From: CAIXZV01 sp963697365
GTDB lineage: Bacteria > Chloroflexota > Limnocylindria > Limnocylindrales > CSP1-4
DNA: 64,000 bases
NCBI GenBank assembly: GCA_963697365.1
Contig: CAVONT010000002.1
Location: 114,017-178,016, forward strand
Direction of reading: 5' to 3'
Shown: piece by piece, positions 1 through 8,075 of the stretch
How the letters are laid out: each line of letters begins with the position of its first letter
How positions within the stretch are numbered: the first letter of the stretch is position 1
The notes under the pieces: model-generated
What the model was told of the DNA's origin: nothing
The model's database searches: none
What the model saw: only the letters and a program-made list of their open reading frames with translations
Translations under genes and position numbers: made by a program

Positions 1-167
1 TGCTCCCGGATGGCCACCGCCATCCGCTGGGCGAGGGGAACGCCGCGGCGCTGGATGCCGACGAGGACGAGGCCGTCGGTTCCCGCCTGCTTCTCGACCA
101 CCTCGTGGGAGATACGGGTGATGGCGCGACGGACGTCATCGCCGGCCATGATGCGGCGACCGGTCAC
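1..167 (-). CDS. pyrR: PyrR bifunctional pyr-operon regulator / uracil phosphoribosyltransferase, 5' part
   Basis: Only the N-terminal part is in the window; the gene runs off the left edge. The reading frame gives AGDDVRRAITRISHEVVEK and then LVLVGIQRRGVPLAQRMA. These match the start of PyrR, where the segment before LVGI..RG is the family hallmark of the phosphoribosyltransferase fold. PyrR binds UMP-dependent hairpins in pyrimidine biosynthesis mRNAs and also converts uracil plus PRPP to UMP. I chose the GTG at 167 because it gives the usual short tail before the first helix; an ATG lies at 149. The best ribosome-binding site (AAGGAGG at 200-206) instead points to a GTG at 190, which is out of frame by one base, so a single-base indel between about 150 and 188 is possible. 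The leader carries two PyrR-type hairpins, supporting autoregulation. Confidence 0.85.
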   Translation of the reverse strand, partial: MTGRRIMAGDDVRRAITRISHEVVEKQAGTDGLVLVGIQRRGVPLAQRMAVAIRE

Positions 168-208
168 AGGGTCGACCTTCGGCGCTGCACGGGACTGCTC
201 CTCCTTCC

Positions 209-224
209 GGGCCTCACGGGGCCC
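209..224 (-). promoter_or_regulatory. PyrR-binding RNA hairpin, copy 2, next to the ribosome-binding site
   Basis: On the minus strand this reads GGGCC-CCGTGA-GGCCC: a perfect 5-bp stem with the PyrR consensus hexaloop CNGNGA. The Shine-Dalgarno sequence AAGGAGG (200-206) begins only a few bases 3' of the hairpin. Bound PyrR would therefore cover the ribosome-binding site, a translational-repression arrangement like that described in mycobacteria. No terminator/antiterminator pair is evident, which argues against the Bacillus attenuation mode. The mechanism is inference. Confidence 0.65.
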
Positions 225-229
225 ATCCC

Positions 230-243
230 GGCCTCACGGGACC
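230..243 (-). promoter_or_regulatory. PyrR-binding RNA hairpin, copy 1
   Basis: On the minus strand this reads GGTC-CCGTGA-GGCC: a 4-bp stem closing the hexaloop CCGUGA. The known PyrR binding loop is ARUC-CNGNGA-GGYU, so the hexaloop matches fully and the stem pairs completely (one G-U). It sits in the pyrR leader, upstream of a second copy. Confidence 0.65.
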
Positions 244-310
244 GGCGTGGAAATCGTCGCCAGTCTACCGTGCCCGGCCCGCCTCGGGCGTGCGGCGGAG
301 GAACCGCGGC

Positions 311-862
311 TCAGTAGACCGAGACCGTCACCCTGGTCGTCCCGGACCACGACGGGCAGCCGCAGATCGCGAAGAAGTCAGGGGCGTAGAGGTCCACGAT
401 CCGGCTCTTCGTCGTCGGCCCATAGTCGGTGACCGTTCGCTGGATGCAGCCGCCATCGCCGCAGATCACGACCAGGGTGCCTCGTGGCAAGCGCATCGCC
501 GTGGACCCGTGGTGGTAGAACGTGGCGAGGCCCGTCAGCGTGGACTTCGGCTCCTTCCAGGCCTTGCCCGAGCGAGGCTCCGGCTGGTCGACCGATGCAC
601 GCCGCCTGGGCACCTTGGGCGCGCGGCCAGGTTCGACAAGCGTGTCCGTCTCCGATATGGCACCCGCCGAGTCGAGGGCAGGATCCGCTGCGCCGCCGGC
701 GTGTTGCGCGGGGGCGTTCGCGGAGATCACCACCGAGGTGAAGGCCGCCGCTGCCGTGTCCGTGGCCTGGGACGGGGCTTGTGACCCGGCCGGGACTGGC
801 AGGCCGGCGAGGGCGAGTGCGGCGATGAGCGTCGCGCCCGCGACCACCGTTCTGCGTCGCAT
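311..862 (-). CDS. exported RlpA-like double-psi beta-barrel protein
   Basis: A 183-residue protein with an Arg-rich N-terminus and a hydrophobic signal segment (about residues 7-26). A low-complexity linker follows, then a compact C-terminal domain containing GLATFYHHGSTAMRLPRGT, VTDYGP and VDLYAPDFFAICG. This is the RlpA-type double-psi beta-barrel: a G-x-A-S/T-x-Y opening, a short strand-turn around the conserved T-D-x-G-P, and the D-L-S/Y-x-x-x-F motif. RlpA proteins act on denuded peptidoglycan as lytic transglycosylases, and related small exported forms bind cell-wall glycans. Four cysteines in the domain could form disulfides outside the cell. It stands alone, convergent with nothing, and ends 144 bp from pyrR. 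Enzyme activity is not shown by the sequence; a wall-binding role is equally possible. Confidence 0.7.
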   Translation of the reverse strand: MRRRTVVAGATLIAALALAGLPVPAGSQAPSQATDTAAAAFTSVVISANAPAQHAGGAADPALDSAGAISETDTLVEPGRAPKVPRRRASVDQPEPRSGKAWKEPKSTLTGLATFYHHGSTAMRLPRGTLVVICGDGGCIQRTVTDYGPTTKSRIVDLYAPDFFAICGCPSWSGTTRVTVSVY

Positions 863-937
863 GGGACGCGCAGCGTACAGGATCGCGCAGCCGCTGGCGA
901 GGGGTGGGATCGCGCTCCGGGAATGGCCGCCCGGCGG

Positions 938-2860
938 CTAGTGGACGATGGTGCCGCCGTCCTCCGATGCGAACTCGGTCTCGCCGGAACCCGCGTCGTT
1001 CCAGGCGAGCACACGCACGACGCGCTTGCCCTTGTCGTTGATCGTGGGCCACGCAAGGTGGTCCGTGTCCAGCGCGAACCCGTCGAACGCCGGGACGTCC
1101 TTCCGGATCGGGTTGTCGAGATCCACCGTCCGTCCACCGTCAGCCACCCGGTAGAGCGAGAGGGAGCCCGGCTCGGTATCGGTGGGGCCGGCCGTCCAGA
1201 CCGCCAGGACCGACCCGTTGGGATCCCATGCCGCCGACCATCCGCGCAGCGGCCCTTCGACGAGCGTCTGGGTCTCGCCGTCCCGCTCCCATGGCCCGAG
1301 GACGAGGCTGCCGTCGCGGATCCTCGGGGTCACGTCGTCGCGCCCGAACCCGACCTCGCCGGTCCACCAGACAGCTGCACGATTGTCGGGACCGATCACG
1401 GGCAGCCAGCCGTCGCTGACGGGGCCCCGCTCCGCTCCGTCCGCCGGATCGACGAGATGCGTCCTGCCGTCGCGGTCGCCGACACGGCTGACGACGAGGT
1501 CGCCCGAGTGCCAGCCCGCGAAGACGGAGCGGTGGTCGGTGGTCACCGCGCGGGCGCGCGGCTCGGAGGTGTTCCAGACGTAGACGTCCGGCCCGTGCGA
1601 GCCGTCAGCGGGGCGGGCGGTGAACGCGAACCGGGTCCCCCGCTGGTTGTACGCGGACACCGGCCCGACGACCACGACGTCGCTCGCGATCTGGATCGCG
1701 CCGTCCGGACCCGGCGTCACGTCGATCGTGGGCGTCGGCTCCGGCTCCGCGGTGGGCTCGGGCGCCGTGGCAGGCGGAGACGTCGTATCCGGTTCGGCCG
1801 TGGTGGTCGGCTCGGGCGTCGTGGCAGGCTCGGGCGTGGTGGCAGGCGGCAGCGTCGTGCCCGGTTCGGGCGTGGTGGTCGGTTCGGGCGTGGTGGCAGG
1901 CGGCAGCGTCGTGCCCGGTTCGGCCGACGGCGTTCCGTCGGGGACCGGGGTGGCCTCGGGGGCGGGCGTGATGCCGGGGGCCTCCGGCGAGGCGCTCTCC
2001 GTGGGGCCACCGCCGACCGTCGGGTCCGGGCTGGGTGCACCGGCGGTCGGGACTGGCGCGGTGGTCGCCGCCGGTGCCGGTGTGGCCGGAGCGATGGTCG
2101 GGGAGACGGGTGACGATGCGGGGTTCTCGCTCCTCCTGGTCACCGGGACAACGTAGACACCCTGACTGCCATCGTCGCCCTGCACGATGACGAGGCGGTC
2201 CTCCTCGGGTGACAGGACGGCCGTGCTGACCACCGGCGTCTGCACCATCCCCACCAGCAGTTCCGTCGCCGACGCCCGGGCGGCGGCGCAGGTGTCCGCA
2301 CCGAGCGGGCAGACCTCGCTCACGTTCTGCGTCCGGATCTCGAGGTTCCCGTCACCATCCTGGCCGAGCACCTTGATGTTGGCGGCGATGGCCATCGGCG
2401 TGGCCTGCGCCACGGCAAGCTCGGGCGACGTGGAAGGCTGGCCGTTGAGCAGGCCGGCTCCGACGGCGATCACCGCGACGGCTGCGATCGCGATGGAGGC
2501 CGGGATCCAGCCGCGGCGCGCAGTGGCGGCAACGGCGACCGGCGCGTAGGTCGAGCCTCCACGCGAGACGACAGGGCCGATCGATCCCGCAGGCGCGCCA
2601 TGGCGCTCGCGTTCGACATCGAGCGCGGCCGCAGTGCGGGCCCACAGGTCCCGCGGCGGCTCTGGCGCCCCATCGCGCAGGCCCAGCATGAGCAGGTGGC
2701 CCGTCTCGTAGTCGGCGGCGGCGGCGGCGCAGCCATCGCACACCGCGAGGTGCTCGTCGAGCCAGGCCTCCTCGGCCGGCTCCAGCAGGCCGTCGACCCG
2801 CCACGCGGCGAACTCGTGCGCCCGGTCGTGGTCGGAGGGACCACGGAGGAGCCCGCTCAT
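938..2860 (-). CDS. membrane anti-sigma factor with zinc-finger, Pro/Thr-rich stalk and propeller-like sensor domain
   Basis: 640 residues starting at the ATG that overlaps the probable sigma-factor stop (ATGA). The N-terminus is a zinc-binding anti-sigma domain with H37-x3-C41-x2-C44. One transmembrane helix follows at about 118-140. Outside the membrane comes a region with sigma-regulator-like text (ILG..LEIRTQ), then a Pro/Thr/Glu-rich stalk of imperfect 18-residue repeats (about 290-380). The C-terminal domain of about 250 residues has repeated short beta-strand patterns (FAGWHSGDLVVSR, GWSAAWDPNGSVLAVW) typical of TolB/WD-like propellers. It would hold the partner sigma factor at the membrane until an external signal is sensed. 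The ligand cannot be read from the sequence. The reading frame is intact over its whole length. Confidence 0.8.
   Translation of the reverse strand: MSGLLRGPSDHDRAHEFAAWRVDGLLEPAEEAWLDEHLAVCDGCAAAAADYETGHLLMLGLRDGAPEPPRDLWARTAAALDVERERHGAPAGSIGPVVSRGGSTYAPVAVAATARRGWIPASIAIAAVAVIAVGAGLLNGQPSTSPELAVAQATPMAIAANIKVLGQDGDGNLEIRTQNVSEVCPLGADTCAAARASATELLVGMVQTPVVSTAVLSPEEDRLVIVQGDDGSQGVYVVPVTRRSENPASSPVSPTIAPATPAPAATTAPVPTAGAPSPDPTVGGGPTESASPEAPGITPAPEATPVPDGTPSAEPGTTLPPATTPEPTTTPEPGTTLPPATTPEPATTPEPTTTAEPDTTSPPATAPEPTAEPEPTPTIDVTPGPDGAIQIASDVVVVGPVSAYNQRGTRFAFTARPADGSHGPDVYVWNTSEPRARAVTTDHRSVFAGWHSGDLVVSRVGDRDGRTHLVDPADGAERGPVSDGWLPVIGPDNRAAVWWTGEVGFGRDDVTPRIRDGSLVLGPWERDGETQTLVEGPLRGWSAAWDPNGSVLAVWTAGPTDTEPGSLSLYRVADGGRTVDLDNPIRKDVPAFDGFALDTDHLAWPTINDKGKRVVRVLAWNDAGSGETEFASEDGGTIVH
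1834..1923. repeat. 36-bp perfect direct repeat, 54-bp period, in the anti-sigma stalk
   Basis: The segment 1834-1869 is repeated exactly at 1888-1923 (54-bp spacing = 18 codons). It lies within a longer run of weaker copies from about 1740. It encodes the Pro/Thr/Glu-rich stalk, so copy number probably varies between strains by slippage. Confidence 0.8.
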
Positions 2861-3530
2861 GATCGCGCTCCCGGCCAGCGGCCTGCTCCGGTATCGGCAC
2901 CGGTACGTGCGTCGGCCTCCGGGTGACACGTGCCTCGGCTTCGGCAAGGGCGGCGCGCTCCACGGCAAGCGCCTGGCGGAGGCTCTCGCGGGCCCGGGTG
3001 AGGAGGGCACGCGCCGCAACGTGCGAGACGCCGAGCGCGGCGGCCAGCTCGATGCCGCTCAGGTCGTGCAGCTCGGCGAGGAGGAGGGCGGACCGCTGAC
3101 GCTCCGGGATCCGCTCGAGCGCTCGCTGGAGGTCGCCCGACAGGTGGGCTTCCATCACCAGGTGCTCGGCCGAGGGTGCCGTGTTGCGGGTCTCGCCCAC
3201 GAGCGGGATGAACCGGATGATCCGCTTGCGGCGGATATCGTCAAGGGCGACGCGGTGGGCGATCTGGTACAGCCACGCCCGCGCGTTCTCGGGCTTCTCG
3301 AGCGTGTCGTAGGCCTTGTACGCCTTGACGAACGCGTCCTGGGTGAGGTCTGCGGCGAGCTCGGGATCGCGGATCATGCGCACCAGGTACGCGTAGATCT
3401 CGTGCTGGTGGCGTCCGAACAGCTCCTCGACGAAGCGGTACGCCTCGTCGCGGTCCCAGGACGCGCTCACGGGGCGCCCGAGGGGCAGTGCCCGGCGTTG
3501 CTGTTCGAACTGCAGAGGGTCTGCGACCAC
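2857..3530 (-). CDS. ECF-type RNA polymerase sigma factor (C-terminus frameshifted)
   Basis: A sigma-70 family factor of the extracytoplasmic-function type. Region 2 is clear (DPELAADLTQDAFVKAYKAY, then ENARAWLYQIAHRVALDDIR), as is region 4.2 (PERQRSALLLAELHDLSG and ALGVSHVAARALLTRARE). Start chosen at GTG 3530, preceded by GGAG at 5 nt; GTG 3470 is an alternative. The sigma frame does not stop where the anti-sigma gene begins but reads through it to 2352. Another frame over the last 25 codons gives an ordinary acidic tail and a TGA inside the anti-sigma ATG (ATGA). A one-base indel near 2925-2945 is therefore likely, and I end the gene at that overlap. It should direct a regulon released by the downstream anti-sigma protein. 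Confidence 0.8.
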
Positions 3531-3640
3531 GTTGGCTCCGGCTGGCAGGATCGGCTCCCCCCGATCCGGAGCGCTGCGCTCCAGGCCCCTGTGACGACGC
3601 TGTCCCCCACCATGTGACGGCCTCCTCCCCCAAGCCTCCG

Positions 3641-4644
3641 TCAGCGGACTGGATGCTCCGACTCGACCACCCCCGGTCCCGTCCTGAGCTCGTCGACCGC
3701 GTCCTCCGGCGAGACCGGGTTCACGGGCAGCCCGGTTCCCAGCTCGAGACCTGCAATCTCGCGCAGCCGTGGGTGGATTTCCCAGTGCCAATGGTACGTA
3801 GCATCGACCTGTTCCCTGAGCGGGCTGCTGTGCAGGACCAGGTTGTAGGGCGGCCCGTCAAGGCTGGCGGCGAGCTGGCCGAGGACGTGGCGGAGCGCCT
3901 CGGCGGTCGCCGCGACGTCAGCAGTCGGATGCACGGGCGAAGTCGCTGTCGTGGCGCCGTGGGACCACCCAGATCTCGAACGGGGAGCGACTTGCGTACG
4001 GCGCGAAGGCCACGCTGTGCGTCGTCGGCGAAGAGCAGGCGGTCTGGCCGGCGGACCTCCTCGCGGACCAGGCGGCAGAACGGGCACTCCCCCTCGCGGA
4101 TCATGAACCGCGCCGCGCCGCCCAGCTCCTCGGCGATGCGGTGCGGGATCTGGGGCAGGTCGTACAGGTCGAAGCAGAGGTGGTTGGTGCGGGCGCCGGC
4201 CTGCGCGCCCCAGTTCTGGACGACCTGGAGGTGCTGGGTGCGTCCGGCCCCGCGCGAGATGACGATCTCGTCGCGGCAGCGGGCGAGCACCGCCTCGATC
4301 TCCTGGCTGCCGACGGCGTGGAGGGCACGGTGCTCGCCCGGGGGCGCCACCACCGTTCGCCAGGACCCGGCCGCCCGGGCATCGGCAAGCGCGAGCTGGG
4401 CGACATGCTGATCCCTGGCACGCGCCTCCTCCTCCGTCCCGGCGACGGTGAAGGCGAAGTCCTTGAGGACGCGCAGGCGGACTCCGTCGCCGGGCGGGAT
4501 GCGGCAGTTGAAGCAGTCGCCGTGGTCATCGATCCGGCTGGCCGGCAGGGCGAACCGCTCGCGCGCGAACGTGCGGTCGATGATCGTCGCCACCCACCAC
4601 GACGTGATCGCGTCCTTGCGCAGCTCGAACAGGCCCTGGCTCAC
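3641..4644 (-). CDS. galT: galactose-1-phosphate uridylyltransferase (two frameshifts)
   Basis: GalT swaps UMP between UDP-glucose and galactose-1-phosphate in the Leloir pathway. The N-terminal frame shows a DHGDCFNC cysteine pair and GECPFCRLV. A middle segment in another frame reads FEIWVVPRRHDSDF. The last segment carries the catalytic HWHWEIHP histidine motif (family H-x-H-x-x), followed by a normal C-terminus. The three segments join in order if single-base indels are corrected near 4020 and near 3915. The N-terminus (SQGLFELRKDAITSWWVATI) is typical of short bacterial/archaeal GalT-like proteins, so ADP/UDP-sugar specificity is open. The ATG overlaps the lipB stop (ATGA), implying translational coupling. 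Confidence 0.8.
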
Positions 4645-5391
4645 GGCAGATCACCTGCCAGCGAGCGCCGCCGATCCGCGGCGGCGAAGGCTGGGGCGAA
4701 GGCGCGGGCGGCCGCCGCCGACGCTCGTCGCGTCGTGGGCGGCTCGGCGCGCCTGGTCGAGCTCGTCGCCAGCGATCGAGCGATCGACGTGAGTCCGGGC
4801 ATGCCGCATGGATCGATCAGGTCGAAGTCCGCGAGGTCCACGCTGACGTTGAGCGCGATGCCGTGGTAGCTCGACGCCCCGCTCGATCCGGATGCCGAGC
4901 GCGCCGATCTTGCGCGGGCGCGGGCCGTCGGCGTCGTCCACCCAGCAGCCGGGGTGGCCCTCGCGGCCGGCGGCGGCGACACCGAACGCGGCACACGTCT
5001 CGACGAGCGCCGCCTCGAGCGCGCCGCACGAACGGCCGCACGAGGAGCCCGCGATCAGCGAGCTTCACGATCGGGTAGGCGACGAGCTGGCCCGGGCCGT
5101 GGTAGGTCACCTCGCCGCCGCGCTCGACGCGGATCAGCTCGATGCCGCGCTGGGCGAGGAGCGCCGGTGTCGCGAGCACGTGCTCCTCGCGCGCCGCGAC
5201 CAAGCGTCAGCACGGCGGGGTGCTCGAGCAGGAGCAGGGTGTCGCCGATCTCGCCTCGCGGCGCGCTCCCCTGCCAGCCGCTTCTGGAGGTCCCAGGCCT
5301 CGCGGTACGCGATCCGGCCCAGCCAGCGCACATCGAGGGGCGCGCCGGGGCCAGCGGCGATCTGGTCGCGGTCCGTCTCGACGGCGTGCAT
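4641..5391 (-). CDS. lipB: lipoyl(octanoyl) transferase LipB (at least four frameshifts)
   Basis: LipB moves octanoate from acyl carrier protein to lipoyl domains. Pieces of one LipB are spread over three frames but in correct order: VRWLGRIAYREAWDLQKRLA, GDTLLLLEHPAVLTLGR, GGEVTYHGPGQLVAYPI, KIGALGIRIERGV, and SYHGIALNVSVDLADFDLI with PCGMPGLTS. GGxVTxHGPGQLVxYPI and the PCG motif (catalytic Cys) are diagnostic, and the catalytic Lys sits in KIGALG. Breaks fall near 5270, 5210, 5020 and 4880-4950. Start ATG 5391 is chosen over an upstream ATG because it begins just before the conserved domain. The complete set of motifs argues for sequencing error rather than decay. lipA is not in the window. 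Confidence 0.8.
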
Positions 5392-5497
5392 GTGGCGGAC
5401 GATAGCAGGGGCCGGTGCGCGTGCCCTCACCGACCGTGCCCGCGGTGTGCAACTGCCCGCCCACGGGCGCCCGCGCGACGGGCGTCATGCTCCCCGG

Positions 5498-7509
5498 ATG
5501 CAGTCGCCCACGGTGCTTCCGAACCTGTTCTCCCCACTGACCATCGGCGGCGTGACGATCCGCAACCGGATCATGTCGTCCGGCCATGACACGGTGATGG
5601 CCAGGGACGGCCTCGTCACGGACCGGCTGATCGCCTACCAGGAGGCGCGGGCCAGGGGCGGCGCCGGGCTGATCGTGATCCAGGTCGCCGGCGTGCACCC
5701 GACAGCCCGCTACACGTCCACGGAGCTCACCGCCGACACGGACGCCACGATCCCGGGCTACGCGGCGATCGCGAGGCTGTCCACCGTCACGGCGCGACCG
5801 TCTTCGGGCAGCTGTTCCACGGCGGGCGCGAGATCATGGACACCGAGGACGGCACGCTGGCCGAGGCCCTCGCCCCATCCGCCGTGCCGACCGACCGGTT
5901 CCACGTCGTCCCGCGCGCGATGTCCTCGGCGCTGATCGAGGAGATCGTCGAGGGCTTCGGGACGGCAGCGGCCCGGCTCGAGCGGGCGGGCCTCGACGGC
6001 TGCGAGGTGCTCGCCGGCTCGGGCTACCTCGCCTCGCAGTTCCTCAACCCGCGCACCAACCTGCGCGACGACGCGTGGGGCGGCGACCCGGAGCGGCGCC
6101 TGCGGTTCCTGGCGCGAGTCGCTGCGCGGCGATGCCGGCGCTCGCGTCGCACCCGGGTTCGTGGTGGGCGTGCGCCTGTCCATCGGCGAGGTCACCGACG
6201 ACGGCCTGACCGAGGACGAGGCGCTCGCGGCGCTCGCGGCGCTCGACGCCGAGGGGCTGATGGACTACGTGAGCGTGATGATCGGGACGTCCGCGTCGCT
6301 GCTGGGCTCGGACCACATCGTGCCGCCGTCGCCGATCGCGACCGGGTACATCCTCCCGCAGGCCGCCCGGGTGCGGGCGACGGTCAAGGTGCCGATCTTC
6401 CTCGCGGCGCGCTTCAACCAGCCGCAGGACGCCGAGAACGCGCTCGCGGCCGGCGCCTGCGACATGACGATCATGACCCGGGCGCTCATCTGCGACCCGG
6501 AGCTGCCCGCCAAGGCCGCCGAAGGACGCCTGGACGACATCCGCGCCTGCATCGGCTGCAACCAGGCGTGCATCGGCCACTTCCACGCGGGCTACCCGAT
6601 CTCGTGCATCCAGTTCCCCGAGACCGGCCGGGAGCTCCTGTTCCCGCGCCCCGGGGTGGGTGGCCACCAGCGCCACGCGGCGGCTGCCGGCCGGCGGCGC
6701 GTCCTCGTGGTCGGCGGCGGGCCGGCCGGGCTCAAGGCGGCGGCCGTCGCGGCGGAGCGCGGGCATCGACGTCACGCTGGTCGAGGCGGAGCGCTGGGTG
6801 GGCGGCCAGGTACGACTGGCCCAGCGGCTGCCCGGGCGCAACGAGATGGGCGGCGCGATCACGAACCTCGAGGGCGAGGCACGCCGCGCGGGCGCAACGA
6901 TCGTGACGGGCACGCGCGTCGACGCCGCCTACGTCCGGGCGTCGGGCGCCGACGTCGTGCTGGTCGCCACGGGCGCGGTCCCCTACCGGCCGCCCCTGGA
7001 GCTCATGGGGACGCCGCTGGTGCTCGACGCGTGGGAGGTGCTTCGGGGCGCCGAGGTTCCGCTGGGCACCGTGGTGGTCGCGGACTGGCGCTGTGACTGG
7101 GTGGGCCTCGGTCTCGCGACGATGCTGTCGACCGGCGGCCGCCGGGTGGTCCTGGCGTCGTCGGGCTACTTCGCGGGCCAGCGTGTCCAGCAGTACGTCC
7201 GCGACCAGATGACGATCGCTGCCCGCAAGGCACGCGTCGACATGCGCTCCACGCTTCGGCCGTTCGGTGCCGACGACACGGCCGTGTACCTGCAGGACGT
7301 GCTCACCGGCGAGGCGGTCATCGTGGAGGACGCGGTGGCGCTGGTGCTGGCGACGGGCCACGTGCCGGACGGGGCGTTGCTCGAGGAGCTCACCGCCATG
7401 GCGGCGGCCGACGGCGGGTTCGAGGTGCGCGGCATCGGCGATGTGCTGGCTCCCCGCACGATCGAGGAGGCCGTGCTCGACGGGCTGCGGGCCGGCGGTC
7501 GCGATCTGA
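5498..7509 (+). CDS. old-yellow-enzyme-type NADH:flavin oxidoreductase (2,4-dienoyl-CoA reductase-like), frameshifted
   Basis: Domain order is that of 2,4-dienoyl-CoA reductase/trimethylamine dehydrogenase. An FMN TIM barrel comes first (LFSPLTIGGVTIRNRIMSSG, then GYLASQFLNPRTNLRDDAWG). Next is a 4Fe-4S cysteine set (CIGCNQACIG...SCIQ), then a Rossmann FAD/NAD module (RRVLVVGGGPAGLKAAAVAA). Electrons would pass from NAD(P)H via FAD and Fe-S to FMN. The pieces lie in different frames with single-base breaks near 5785, 6120, 6760 and 7505. At 5785 the alternate frame restores AVHRHGATVFGQLFHGG if one G is added to a G run. The substrate is unknown. The start is ATG 5498. Divergent from lipB, with about 105 bp between starts. 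Confidence 0.75.
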
Positions 7510-7663
7510 GGCGGCGCCGAGCCGGAGGCGGGCGAGGAGCTGGTGTACGCTGCACCCAACCCGTTGTCCGTAGCCTCGGATGGCGGGCGAGGACCCGAGG
7601 GCGACGGAACCGCGCCCGGGTCCGTTTCGTTGTCGGGCGGCGGTTCCGCCAGGAGGAGCGACG

Positions 7664-8061
7664 ATGGGCGTGCGTGAGCTGCGGCTCGTGGTGACGGTCG
7701 ACGACTACGACGAGGCACTCCGGTTCTACCGCGACGTCCTGGGCCTGCGCGAGATCGGGGCGTTCGACGACGGGGGCGGGCGCGTGTCGATCCTCGACGC
7801 CGGGCGGGCGACGCTCGAGCTGTCCGACGTGCCCCACGCGGAGCACATCGATACGCCTCGAGGTGGGCCGGCGGGTCGCGGGGCAGATCCGGGTGGCGCT
7901 CGAGGTGACGAGGTTGACGCGGCCACCGCGGCCCTCGTGGCCGGTGGTGCGACGCTGCTCGCGGCACCGGTGCAGACGCCCTGGGGGTCGCTCAACAGCC
8001 GGCTCGATGCGCCGGCCGGGCTCCAGCTCACGCTGTTCCAGCAGCTCAGCCCGGAGCCTGA
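7664..8061 (+). CDS. VOC-family (glyoxalase/bleomycin-resistance fold) protein, frameshifted
   Basis: Begins at ATG 7664 after a strong AGGAGG. It opens with RELRLVVTVDDYDEALRFYR and LGLREIGAFDDGGGRVSIL, the first beta-alpha-beta-beta-beta unit of the vicinal-oxygen-chelate fold. The second unit (DVDAATAALVAGGATLLAAP, GLQLTLFQQL) is back in the starting frame. The stretch 7858-7912 reads sensibly (EVGRRVAGQIRVALEVT) only in a second frame, implying two compensating indels. A third near 8050 would put the stop at 8059-8061; otherwise the frame runs on to 8158, overlapping the convergent aldehyde dehydrogenase. Such small proteins bind metal and act as lyases or dioxygenases, or sequester drugs. 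The substrate cannot be told. Confidence 0.7.
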
Positions 8062-8075
8062 GCGGCCCCGCGCAG

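Noticed and set aside
1740..1930. CRISPR-like repeat array
   Set aside because: The repeats are in frame within the anti-sigma Pro/Thr stalk, with no unique spacers of constant length.
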